Of a stretch of 9,207 nucleotides of DNA, positions 1-5,480 are shown one piece after another. The position numbers and the translations under genes were made by a program. Origin of the DNA: Candidatus Aerophobus profundus SCGC AAA252-L23 (lineage in GTDB: Bacteria; Aerophobota; Aerophobia; Aerophobales; Aerophobaceae); NCBI GenBank assembly GCA_000402295.1, contig AQRW01000091.1:1-9207 (forward strand), given 5' to 3'. Each line of letters starts with the position of its first letter. Position 1 is the first letter of the stretch. The notes beneath the pieces are model-generated. The model was not told the origin of the DNA, did not search any database, and saw only the letters and a program-made list of their open reading frames with translations.

Positions 1-188
1 TACGCCACACCTTCTCAGTCAACTGCATCAAGAAAGGAATCTCCACCAGAGCTCTGAAAAGCCTGTTGGGCCACGACAGGTTGACAACTACGGAAATTTA
101 CCGTAAGTTATTATCAGAGGACGTGAGGAGGGAATTCTCTAACAGGCCATACATTGAACTTAAGTATCATGGTAAATCTCAAAAATAG
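1..188 (+). CDS. Tyrosine recombinase/phage-type integrase, C-terminal end (partial)
   Basis: Reading the third frame gives 61 residues ending at a TAG at 186-188; the 5' part lies outside the window. The peptide has the C-terminal catalytic signature of tyrosine recombinases. An R-H-T-F-S stretch at the left edge fits the conserved R/H region, LLGH supplies the second conserved His, and TTTEIYRK holds the likely nucleophilic Tyr. Family members cut and rejoin DNA strands at specific sites, either for integration or excision of mobile DNA or as Xer-type chromosome resolution. Only the end is visible, so Xer-like, phage and integron or transposon types cannot be told apart. The tail after the Tyr (about 27 residues) is ordinary in length, so the visible end looks intact. 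The stop codon lies 2 bp before an inverted-repeat-bounded segment. Confidence 0.85.
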   Translation, partial: RHTFSVNCIKKGISTRALKSLLGHDRLTTTEIYRKLLSEDVRREFSNRPYIELKYHGKSQK

Positions 189-189
189 G

Positions 190-377
190 GTAGTGTCAAA
201 CGTTTTATGAAAGAATTCCGGGAGAACATTATAGATAAAGAAAAAAAGGGATCATGTAGGGGGAGGAAATTATCCTGAATGAAAAGTGGTAGCCGCAGCT
301 TTTAAGCTGCGCAAATAAACGCAGGCTAAAGCCTGCGCCTACCAATTACCAAAAGAATAGATTATGTTTGACACTAC
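190..377. mobile_element. MITE-like segment with 12-bp terminal inverted repeats
   Basis: The 12-bp sequence gtagtgtcaaac at 190-201 is repeated exactly as its reverse complement, gtttgacactac, at 366-377, enclosing 188 bp with no gene. A 7-bp direct repeat, aaaaata, lies just outside each end (181-187 and 379-385), separated from the inverted arms by 1-2 bases. This could be a target-site duplication, although it is AT-rich and could arise by chance. The segment holds one two-stem palindromic repeat (288-343). It sits between the recombinase stop codon and the LamG gene. A non-autonomous element is an inference, since no transposase is present here. Confidence 0.4.
288..343 (+). repeat. Two-stem palindromic repeat, copy 1 (REP-like)
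   Basis: The unit runs from ggtagc to cctacc and contains two perfect 8-bp stems: cgcagctt (294-301) with aagctgcg (304-311), and cgcaggct (320-327) with agcctgcg (330-337). The stems are joined by caaataaa. An inverted-orientation relative with the same layout lies at 2645-2701. No T-run follows either stem, so it is not an obvious intrinsic terminator. It resembles the short dispersed palindromes common in repeat-rich bacterial genomes. Confidence 0.85.
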
Positions 378-401
378 TAAAAATAAGACACGGAGGCGGG
401 A

Positions 402-1283
402 ATGTTAGGTAAGAAGATATTTTTGGCAGGTTTGGCAGTTTGTTTTGTAGTGCCAATTATTTGGGGGATGGCAACTGAAGCACAGGGAAAATTTATAGAA
501 GAGCGGCTGGCTGAAATTGAAACAAGAATTGTTAGGTTAGAGGAGAAGTCAACGGTAACGATAGCCAACTTTGAAAGAGTTTTAGATATTCTTGAGAAAA
601 GACTGAAGGAGTTAGAACACAAAGTAGCTATCTTTGAGATGAAAACACCTACTCGGCTGCTGTTGCACTTTGATGAAAGGACAGGTTCTGTTGTGCATGA
701 TAGCACTCTCTACGGAAATCAGGGGGTAATTCATGGAGCAGAGTGGACTGACGGAGTAAGTGGCTCTGCTCTGTCGTTTAATGGAAAGGATAATTGGGTG
801 AAAATTGATGGGAGCGCGTCTTTGGACACAAAAAATAGAATCACACTTGAGACTTGGATTAATCCCAAAGAGGATAACATTTCTCATCCAATTTTAGAGT
901 ACAGCGACGGTACTCATTTTGGGATTCACGTGTGGCAACATAAGCGTTGGTCAAATTTATTCGTTAATTTCTTCGACACTGGAGGAAGATCTCACGCCCT
1001 TGAGGCTTCTGGGGTTATAACCACTGGTTGGCAGCATATTGCTGTTGTCTATGATGGAACTTATGGGAAGCTCTATAGGAATGGAGAATTGGTGGCAAGC
1101 GGAAATATTGGACAGTTCGCCTTACAGACATCCTATGATCTCTATATCGGCTGCAGACCCACTAGTGGGGGCTCTTATTTCAACGGTCTCATCGACGAAG
1201 TAGTGATTTACAGCCAGGCCCTTTCCCCTGAAGAGATAAAGGAACATTATGAGGCCAAGAAGGCCAAAAGGAAAGCTAATTAG
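402..1283 (+). CDS. Secreted coiled-coil/LamG-like (concanavalin A-type) domain protein
   Basis: The 293-residue protein begins with a basic start and a hydrophobic stretch (residues about 4-22), read as a Sec signal peptide or N-terminal anchor; a cleavage site around A24-A27 is possible. Residues about 30-80 are charged and heptad-like, rich in E, L and K, suggesting a coiled coil. Residues about 83-285 form a LamG/jellyroll domain. Family hallmarks are LLLHFDE at the start, the FNG turn, GWQHIAVVYDG at 209-219 and GLIDEVVIYSQALSPEEI at 262-279. Such domains bind carbohydrate or protein ligands outside the cytoplasm, and no enzyme motif is visible. The C-terminus is a short basic tail. The ATG has GGAGG at 392-396, five bases upstream. 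The stop overlaps the convergent dehydrogenase stop by 4 bp. The ligand is unknown. Confidence 0.85.
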   Translation: MLGKKIFLAGLAVCFVVPIIWGMATEAQGKFIEERLAEIETRIVRLEEKSTVTIANFERVLDILEKRLKELEHKVAIFEMKTPTRLLLHFDERTGSVVHDSTLYGNQGVIHGAEWTDGVSGSALSFNGKDNWVKIDGSASLDTKNRITLETWINPKEDNISHPILEYSDGTHFGIHVWQHKRWSNLFVNFFDTGGRSHALEASGVITTGWQHIAVVYDGTYGKLYRNGELVASGNIGQFALQTSYDLYIGCRPTSGGSYFNGLIDEVVIYSQALSPEEIKEHYEAKKAKRKAN

Positions 1284-2590
1284 AGAAGATTGATCTTTTC
1301 CCTATTAGCCTTTAAGTCTTTGGTAGCATTACGTGTGTCAAAGATTAATCTGGCCCAGGCGGTTATTCTGGCGTAATCGTAGCAGCTATGATCAGTAGTA
1401 ATCAAAACCAGATCCTGTTTCCTGAGTGTAGCCTCATCCAATTCCACGGAATAGTATTCCTGGTTCTTTAAGACAAAACTAAGAACATAAGGGTCATTGT
1501 ATTGAATATTTACTCCTTCTTTTTCTAAAAGAGTGATTATTTTTAGGACCGGGGACTCCCTTAAGTCTCCTACATCTTTTTTGTAAGCTACTCCCAGGAT
1601 AAGAATCTTGGCTCCCTTAAGGCATTTCTTTTCTTCATTTAGGATTTTGGTAATTCTTTCGGTGATGTAATAGGGCATTCGATCATTTATCTCTCCGGCC
1701 AGCTCAATAAAGCGGGTATTGAAGGAGTACTCCTTAGCTCTCCAGGCCAGATAAAAAGGGTCTATCGGAATGCAATGGCCACCCAGTCCGGGGCCGGGAT
1801 AAAAGGGCATAAAGCCAAAGGGTTTGGTTTTAGCTGCTTCAATTACCTCCCAGATATTTATTCCCATGCGATGACAAAGAATAGTCAGTTCATTAACCAG
1901 AGCAATGTTAACATTCCGGAAGACGTTTTCCAGAAGTTTTTCCATCTCCGCAACTTTGGGAGAAGAAACTATATGTATCTTTTCTTTAACTATCTCCTGA
2001 TATAACGCTTTTGCCAACTGGCTACCTTCTGGAGTTATGCCCCCCACCACTTTGGGAGTGTTACTAAGGTGGTAGTTTTTGCTTCCCGGGTCTATTCTTT
2101 CCGGAGAGTAAGCCAGATAGATGTCTTTTCCTACCTTAAGGCCTACCTTCTCTATTTTGGGAAGCACTATTTCTTCAGTAGTCCCTGGATAAGTGGTGCA
2201 TTCCAGAATAATGAGCTGACCCTGATGAAGGTAGGGAAGTATTTTGTCAGTAACAGCTTCTATATACTGGGTATCCGGCTCCTTGTTTTTAGTTAAGGGA
2301 GTAGGAACACAAATAGAAATGACATCGATCTCCGCCACCGAGGAAAAATCTTCTGTGGCTCGGAGCTTTCCTTCCTTTACTACCTTCTCAAGCTCATCAT
2401 CCACGATGTCCAGAAGGTAACTTTTGCCGGCATTGACCATATTTACTCTTTCTTTTTTACGTTCAATGCCGATAACACTAAATCCAGCTTTAGCTTTCTG
2501 TACAGCCAGGGGAAGACCCACATATCCCAGGCCTATTACAGCAATTCGGGCTTTCTTATTCCTTATTCTTTGGCGAAGTGAAGTGAACAT
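1280..2590 (-). CDS. Nucleotide-sugar dehydrogenase, UDP-N-acetylhexosamine 6-dehydrogenase type (WbpA/WecC-like)
   Basis: This 436-residue protein has the usual family length. It should oxidise C6 of a UDP-N-acetylhexosamine (UDP-GlcNAc or UDP-ManNAc) to the uronic acid using two NAD+, in the cytoplasm, feeding polysaccharide synthesis. Visible evidence is the Rossmann motif GLGYVGLP at residues 20-27, VPTPL near 95-99, SPERIDPG near 162-169, the helix EKLLENVFRNVN with a following NEL, and GGHCIPIDPFYL with the catalytic Cys at 273. A second Rossmann-like C-terminal domain begins near ILILGVAYKKDVGDLRESP. The SPERIDPG and LLENVFRNVNIALVNEL patterns favour the N-acetylhexosamine branch over UDP-glucose dehydrogenase, but the substrate is inferred. 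GGAAGG lies five bases before the ATG. A candidate promoter at 2793-2820 implies a leader of about 195 nt that includes palindromic repeats. Confidence 0.92.
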   Translation of the reverse strand: MFTSLRQRIRNKKARIAVIGLGYVGLPLAVQKAKAGFSVIGIERKKERVNMVNAGKSYLLDIVDDELEKVVKEGKLRATEDFSSVAEIDVISICVPTPLTKNKEPDTQYIEAVTDKILPYLHQGQLIILECTTYPGTTEEIVLPKIEKVGLKVGKDIYLAYSPERIDPGSKNYHLSNTPKVVGGITPEGSQLAKALYQEIVKEKIHIVSSPKVAEMEKLLENVFRNVNIALVNELTILCHRMGINIWEVIEAAKTKPFGFMPFYPGPGLGGHCIPIDPFYLAWRAKEYSFNTRFIELAGEINDRMPYYITERITKILNEEKKCLKGAKILILGVAYKKDVGDLRESPVLKIITLLEKEGVNIQYNDPYVLSFVLKNQEYYSVELDEATLRKQDLVLITTDHSCYDYARITAWARLIFDTRNATKDLKANREKINLL

Positions 2591-2644
2591 ATTAACCTTC
2601 CAAGGACCAAACTAGTAGGGTTAAAACTTTTGCAGGAAAAGAAT

Positions 2645-2701
2645 GGTAGTCGCAGGCTTTTAGCCTGCGTTTATTTGCGCAAGTTAAAACTTGCGGCTAC
2701 C
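2645..2701 (-). repeat. Two-stem palindromic repeat, copy 2 (inverted relative of copy 1)
   Basis: The stems are cgcaggct (2651-2658) with agcctgcg (2662-2669), and cgcaagtt (2678-2685) with aacttgcg (2688-2695), joined by tttatttg. The layout is the reverse complement of the 288-343 unit. In one stem both arms differ from copy 1 but still pair perfectly. It lies in the presumed leader of the dehydrogenase gene. Confidence 0.85.
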
Positions 2702-2712
2702 GTAACCTCTTT

Positions 2713-2737
2713 GCGCAGCTTGAAAGCTGCGGCTACC
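2713..2737 (-). repeat. Half-unit of the two-stem palindromic repeat
   Basis: A single stem, cgcagctt (2714-2721) with aagctgcg (2724-2731), is followed by gctacc. The arms equal those of the first stem of the 288-343 unit, with loop ga instead of tt. It lies 11 bp beyond copy 2, as if the array were partly duplicated or partly lost. Confidence 0.75.
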
Positions 2738-2792
2738 GTGTCTTTTTTGACAGACTTCTTCTTAGAGACTGCTCATTGACGGCTTAAGGGAA

Positions 2793-2820
2793 AATATAGC
2801 AGAAGGAGAGATGCTGTCAA
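2793..2820 (-). promoter_or_regulatory. Candidate sigma-70 type promoter for the nucleotide-sugar dehydrogenase
   Basis: On the minus strand TTGACA (2820-2815) is followed by a 16-nt spacer and TATATT (2798-2793). Transcription would start near 2786, giving a leader of about 195 nt before the dehydrogenase ATG at 2590. The surrounding 32 bp (2795-2826) match 5408-5439 at 28 of 32 positions, including the spacer, so this is a shared element and not only a box match. Activity is inferred. Confidence 0.55.
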
Positions 2821-2914
2821 AGAGAAGACGGCAGATGTGTCAAGCGGGGAGTGCCCATCAGTACTCTTCGCATCCTCTTCCTTGAAGACTTGCAAGCCAC
2901 TTGCACATTTGCTA

Positions 2915-2950
2915 TGGTCTATTTGGTTCCTCTGGTTCATATGGTTAACA
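2915..2950. repeat. Degenerate 9-bp minisatellite (four units)
   Basis: Four successive 9-mers read tggtctatt, tggttcctc, tggttcata and tggttaaca. They are followed by an A/T-rich tract of ataacta-like words (about 2950-2980). A clearer five-unit array of the same 9-bp spacing lies at 7893-7937. Both arrays stand upstream of an AAAACCAGAT-headed hairpin module. Confidence 0.6.
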
Positions 2951-2991
2951 ACTAATAACCAATAACTAATAACTAACAACTCACTAAAACC

Positions 2992-3037
2992 AGATGGCCA
3001 CGCCTGCCTTCGGCAGGCTCGCCATGACAAGAGGAGG
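2992..3037 (+). repeat. Hairpin module, copy 1 (agatgg..hairpin..aggagg)
   Basis: The module starts agatggccacg, forms a hairpin gcctgcc/ggcaggc (3002-3008 with 3012-3018), continues with cgccatgacaa and ends in gaggagg. It matches 3232-3277 without gaps at an exact offset of 240 bp. It also resembles the CAATGACAA-ended modules at 4486-4525 and 7989-8027. Confidence 0.65.
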
Positions 3038-3056
3038 CGGGATGTCCGTGTCACGG

Positions 3057-3235
3057 GCACTTCTCTGGGAGGCTAAAGCCTCCCCTACCCGGGTGATACA
3101 GAGAGATTGCCACGTCGCGGACACTTCTCTGGGAGGCTAAAGCCTCCCCTACCCGGGTGATACAGAGAGATTGCCACGTCGCGGGCACTTCTCTGGGAGG
3201 CTAAAGCCTCCCCTACCCGGGTGATACAGAGAGAT
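3057..3235. repeat. 64-bp tandem repeat, 2.8 near-identical copies
   Basis: Units start at 3057, 3121 and 3185. The first two differ by one base, and the third is identical for its first 51 bases before diverging at 3236. Each unit has an 8-bp stem, gggaggct/agcctccc, then cctacccgggtgatacagag and gattgccacgtcgcgg. The period is not a multiple of three, so this is not a protein repeat. Near-identity points to recent amplification. The array lies directly upstream of the aminotransferase gene. Confidence 0.95.
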
Positions 3236-3277
3236 GGCTACGTTCTCCTTGGGAGAACCGGCAATGGTAAAAGGAGG
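3232..3277 (+). repeat. Hairpin module, copy 2, supplying the aminotransferase Shine-Dalgarno
   Basis: This copy aligns without gaps to 2992-3037. The hairpin is gttctcc (3242-3248) with ggagaac (3252-3258): different arm bases from copy 1, still perfectly paired. Its last seven bases, aaggagg (3271-3277), are the ribosome-binding site of the gene starting at 3283, so the translation signal appears to be repeat-derived. Confidence 0.6.
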
Positions 3278-3282
3278 GACAG

Positions 3283-4422
3283 TTGAGGTCAACTGATAAG
3301 AGGATGCAGGTGTCATTGGCCGCTCCGGACATTACCGAGAGGGAGCGGAAGTATGTAAACCAGGTTCTTTGTGGTACCAGCTTGAGTTTGGGGCCCAGGC
3401 TGGGTGAATTTGAGGCTCGGATAGCCCGGTATGTGGGTTGTCGCTATGCGGTAGCGGTAAACAGTGGCACCAGTGCTCTGCATTTGATTGTGCGGGCTCT
3501 GGGGATTGGTGCGGGGGATGAGGTGATTACTACTCCTTTTAGTTTCATTTCCTCGGCTAACTGTCTGCTGTTTGAAGGGGCCCGGCCGGTTTTTGTGGAT
3601 ATAGAAGAAGTAACTCTAAACATTGAGGTAGAGAAGATTGAGGAAGCTATTACCGAGAAGACCAAGGCCATTCTGGCGGTGGATGTCTTTGGTCATCCGG
3701 CCCGGTGGGATAGACTAGAAGAAATTGCCCGGCGTTATAACCTGAGATTAGTTGAGGACTCAGCTGAGGCTCTGGGTTCAGAATTCAAGGGAAAGAAGGC
3801 CGGGGCCTGGGGAGAAGCGGCCATTTTTGGTTTTTACCCCAATAAGCAAATTACCACTGGTGAGGGAGGAATCATTGTAACTGATAGTAAAGAATTGGCT
3901 ACTCTTTGTCGCAGTATGAGCAATCAAGGCAGAGGAAAAGGGGCAGGGTGGTTTGAACACCAAAGACTGGGATATAATTACCGCCTGGATGAACTTTCGG
4001 CGGCCCTGGGCTGTGTCCAAATGGAGAGAATCGAGGAGATTCTGGAAAAAAGGGCTAAGGTGGCCCAGGAATATGAAGAAAAACTTGCTCAGATGAAGGA
4101 GATAGAAATTCCTTGGGTGGCTCCCTATGTGAGTCAAATGAGCTGGTTTGTCTATGTAGTCAGGCTAATCAGGGGTATCCAGAGGGATAAAGTGATTACT
4201 TATCTGAGAAAAAAAGGGGTGGAGTGTAAACCGTACTTTGCCCCCATTCATCTACAACCTTTCTACCGGAAGATGTTGGGGTACCAGGAGGGTGATTTTC
4301 CGGTGACCGAAGGTGTGGCTGCCCGTACTATTGCCTTGCCCTTTTATGGCAATTTAAGAGAAAAGGAAATTGATTACGTGGTAGAGTGTCTGAAAGAAGG
4401 GATAAGGAAAGGCAAATCCTAA
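3283..4422 (+). CDS. DegT/DnrJ/EryC1/StrS-family PLP-dependent sugar aminotransferase
   Basis: The 379-residue protein has the normal family length. Members transfer an amino group, usually from glutamate, to a keto-sugar nucleotide using pyridoxal phosphate, in pathways for surface polysaccharides or glycosylated products. Visible landmarks are GPRLGEFE near 37-44, SGTSAL at 61-66 for cofactor binding, VEDSAEALGS at 157-166, FYPNKQITTGEGG with the likely PLP-binding Lys at 188, and GYNYRLDELSAALG at 230-243. The start is TTG at 3283, chosen because AAGGAGG ends five bases before it; an in-frame ATG at 3304 has no such site. The WbpA-like dehydrogenase upstream is divergent. A WbpE-type role in a diaminouronic-acid pathway is possible, but the intervening oxidase is absent, so perosamine-synthase-like activity is an alternative. 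Confidence 0.92.
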   Translation: MRSTDKRMQVSLAAPDITERERKYVNQVLCGTSLSLGPRLGEFEARIARYVGCRYAVAVNSGTSALHLIVRALGIGAGDEVITTPFSFISSANCLLFEGARPVFVDIEEVTLNIEVEKIEEAITEKTKAILAVDVFGHPARWDRLEEIARRYNLRLVEDSAEALGSEFKGKKAGAWGEAAIFGFYPNKQITTGEGGIIVTDSKELATLCRSMSNQGRGKGAGWFEHQRLGYNYRLDELSAALGCVQMERIEEILEKRAKVAQEYEEKLAQMKEIEIPWVAPYVSQMSWFVYVVRLIRGIQRDKVITYLRKKGVECKPYFAPIHLQPFYRKMLGYQEGDFPVTEGVAARTIALPFYGNLREKEIDYVVECLKEGIRKGKS

Positions 4423-4485
4423 ACAATGACTGTCAAGAAGTCCGTTCAGTCTTTACGTCATTGAGTCAAAAATAACAGAAACTTA

Positions 4486-4525
4486 GATTGTCACGCCGCT
4501 CACGCTCCTCGTAATGACAAATAAG
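4486..4525. repeat. CAATGACAA-type dispersed repeat, copy A
   Basis: The unit runs from gattgtcacg to gtaatgacaaataag, with outer arms ttgtca (4488-4493) and tgacaa (4515-4520). The core cgctcctcg is shared with 7989-8027. It occupies the space between the convergent aminotransferase and MNT genes. No intrinsic terminator with a T-run was seen here. Confidence 0.7.
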
Positions 4526-4566
4526 GAATCTGCTTCGGCGTTCTATGTTCCGAAGAAGTCAGTTAA

Positions 4567-4607
4567 TCGGTTGAGTCGGTCAATCAGTTGATCGGTTGTC
4601 GGTTGAA
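4567..4607. repeat. Degenerate tcggttga tandem tract
   Basis: Five imperfect units spaced 7-9 bp apart read tcggttgag, tcggtcaa, tcagttga, tcggttg and tcggttgaa. The tract ends just before the MNT stop codon. It is another low-order tandem paired with a CAATGACAA-type repeat, as also seen near 2915 and 7893. Confidence 0.5.
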
Positions 4608-4613
4608 AGGCGG

Positions 4614-4988
4614 TTAGGAATGTTGGGAACGAGAAAAAAGTAGTTTACCTTTTTCCAAGACTTGTTTCAAGAATTGATTTCCTTCCCTAATCATTCTGGT
4701 AATTTCCTCTTGGGTATAGGGAAATACATCTACCCCTACCGGGAAGGAGGAAGGCATATAGTGGGGGATTCTTTCCAGAAAAGGAAGAGATGACGCACGC
4801 AAAACCAGCAAAAGGTCCAGGTCACTTCCGGGGATGCTTCTCTCTTGAAGAAAGGAGCCAAAGAGAATAACCTTTTCTATCTGAGGCTGCCTTTCCTTTA
4901 GTTCAGAAAGATACTTCCTGAGTGCTTCTTCTACTGCCTGCTTATTAAAATATGTTATTTTCACAGAAAGAGATGATTTCTTGGGCAT
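4614..4988 (-). CDS. Minimal nucleotidyltransferase (MNT-type), pair 1 antitoxin-like partner
   Basis: The 124-residue protein carries the polymerase-beta-like nucleotidyltransferase signature GSx10DxD: G44-S45 in VILFGSF, then D56 and D58 in SDLDLLLVL. A third acidic residue is present at D87 in GVDVFPYT. In characterised HEPN/MNT modules the MNT protein is the antitoxin and can adenylylate its HEPN partner; that role is inferred here. The start at 4988 gives MPKKS, the same first five residues as the second MNT gene. It has AAGGAG nine bases upstream, inside the HEPN coding sequence. An earlier ATG at 5039 would add 17 residues deep inside the HEPN gene and is less likely. The 44-bp overlap with the HEPN gene suggests coupled translation. 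Confidence 0.88.
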   Translation of the reverse strand: MPKKSSLSVKITYFNKQAVEEALRKYLSELKERQPQIEKVILFGSFLQERSIPGSDLDLLLVLRASSLPFLERIPHYMPSSFPVGVDVFPYTQEEITRMIREGNQFLKQVLEKGKLLFSRSQHS

Positions 4989-5334
4989 ATCTGGTTGCTC
5001 CTTCTGCCTCAGCTTTGGTGTAATAGTCCAGGGGTGCACCGGAGGGGTGGGAGTTGGGATAGCGAGGAGGAATATAGTGTTTATCCAGTTGTTTGGCTTT
5101 GTCTATCAGTCCAGGCTGAGGATGAACCTCACCGGGCAGATTGGCTAATAGAGCACTTACCGAATGTCCCCAGGCCACCGCCCCAATTTTTTGATAAAGA
5201 GCCTTTATTGCCTTTTCGGCAGCCTGCTGAGAGATAAAGCAGGCCCACTCGTAAAAGCCATCTCGCTGCGAATGAACTGCCTGTTCTAAATCTCTTTTTG
5301 CCTGCCTGAGCCAGTCCTCATATCTTGCCGGCAT
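4945..5334 (-). CDS. HEPN-domain protein, pair 1 toxin-like partner
   Basis: The 129-residue, mostly helical protein matches the HEPN family (PF05168-like). It opens with YEDWLRQAKRDLEQA, has the hallmark WACFISQQAAEKAIKALYQ near 30-48, then GHS at 56-58, and RYPNSHPSG near 91-99. R91 and H96 form an R-x4-H motif of the kind used as the RNase active site in many HEPN toxins; whether it is catalytic here is an inference. The start at 5334 (MPAR) aligns with the start of the second HEPN gene. Its Shine-Dalgarno is weak or distant, with GAGGAG 12 bases upstream. A longer reading to 5433 would run over the candidate promoter at 5406-5433 and is disfavoured. The gene precedes and overlaps the MNT gene. 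Confidence 0.87.
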   Translation of the reverse strand: MPARYEDWLRQAKRDLEQAVHSQRDGFYEWACFISQQAAEKAIKALYQKIGAVAWGHSVSALLANLPGEVHPQPGLIDKAKQLDKHYIPPRYPNSHPSGAPLDYYTKAEAEGATRYAQEIISFCENNIF

Positions 5335-5405
5335 TGCCTTGGTGTACTCCTCGGAGCTGGTGGAACGGGGGTTGTTTTCGGATAATAGCTTAGTTTTCAA
5401 AGAGG

Positions 5406-5433
5406 AGTATAGCAGGAGAAGAGATGGTGTCAA
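5406..5433 (-). promoter_or_regulatory. Candidate sigma-70 type promoter for HEPN/MNT pair 1
   Basis: Read on the minus strand, TTGACA (5433-5428) is followed by 16 nt and TATACT (5411-5406). The predicted start near 5399 leaves a leader of about 65 nt before the HEPN ATG at 5334. The 32-bp neighbourhood is shared with 2795-2826 (28 of 32 bases). It lies in the 147-bp gap after the MFS gene, so the pair need not depend on read-through. Confidence 0.6.
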
Positions 5434-5480
5434 GGAGAATATGTGTTCTTCAAGGACAAGAGAACCGTCCCCCCTTTTAC

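Noticed and set aside
368..396. TTGACA at 368-373 as the -35 box of the LamG gene
   Set aside because: At 17 nt spacing the -10 position falls on the GGAGG ribosome site (391-396), which does not resemble TATAAT.
2885..2925. Weak plus-strand promoter (TTGCAA, 17 nt, TATGGT) for the aminotransferase
   Set aside because: Both boxes match only four of six bases and the leader would be over 350 nt through repeats.
2773..3060. 95-codon minus-strand open frame in the repeat region
   Set aside because: It covers a promoter-like element, a 9-bp tandem tract and a hairpin module, and has no domain-like sequence.
3042..3140. Small ORF (32 codons) starting ATG after GAGGAGG, running into the 64-bp repeats
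   Set aside because: It is made almost wholly of repeat DNA, the 64-bp period shifts the frame, and no family is recognisable. The start signal is more likely a by-product of the hairpin module.
3057..3235. CRISPR array
   Set aside because: The units are contiguous 64-bp direct repeats with no unique spacers between them, and no cas gene is present.
4423..4613. Intrinsic terminator between convergent aminotransferase and MNT genes
   Set aside because: Only loose inverted words (aatgac/gtcatt) and a dispersed repeat were found, with no stable GC-rich stem followed by a T-run.
4989..5039. Upstream ATG at 5039 for the first MNT gene
   Set aside because: The 4988 start has AAGGAG at good spacing and gives the MPKKS beginning shared with the second MNT gene.
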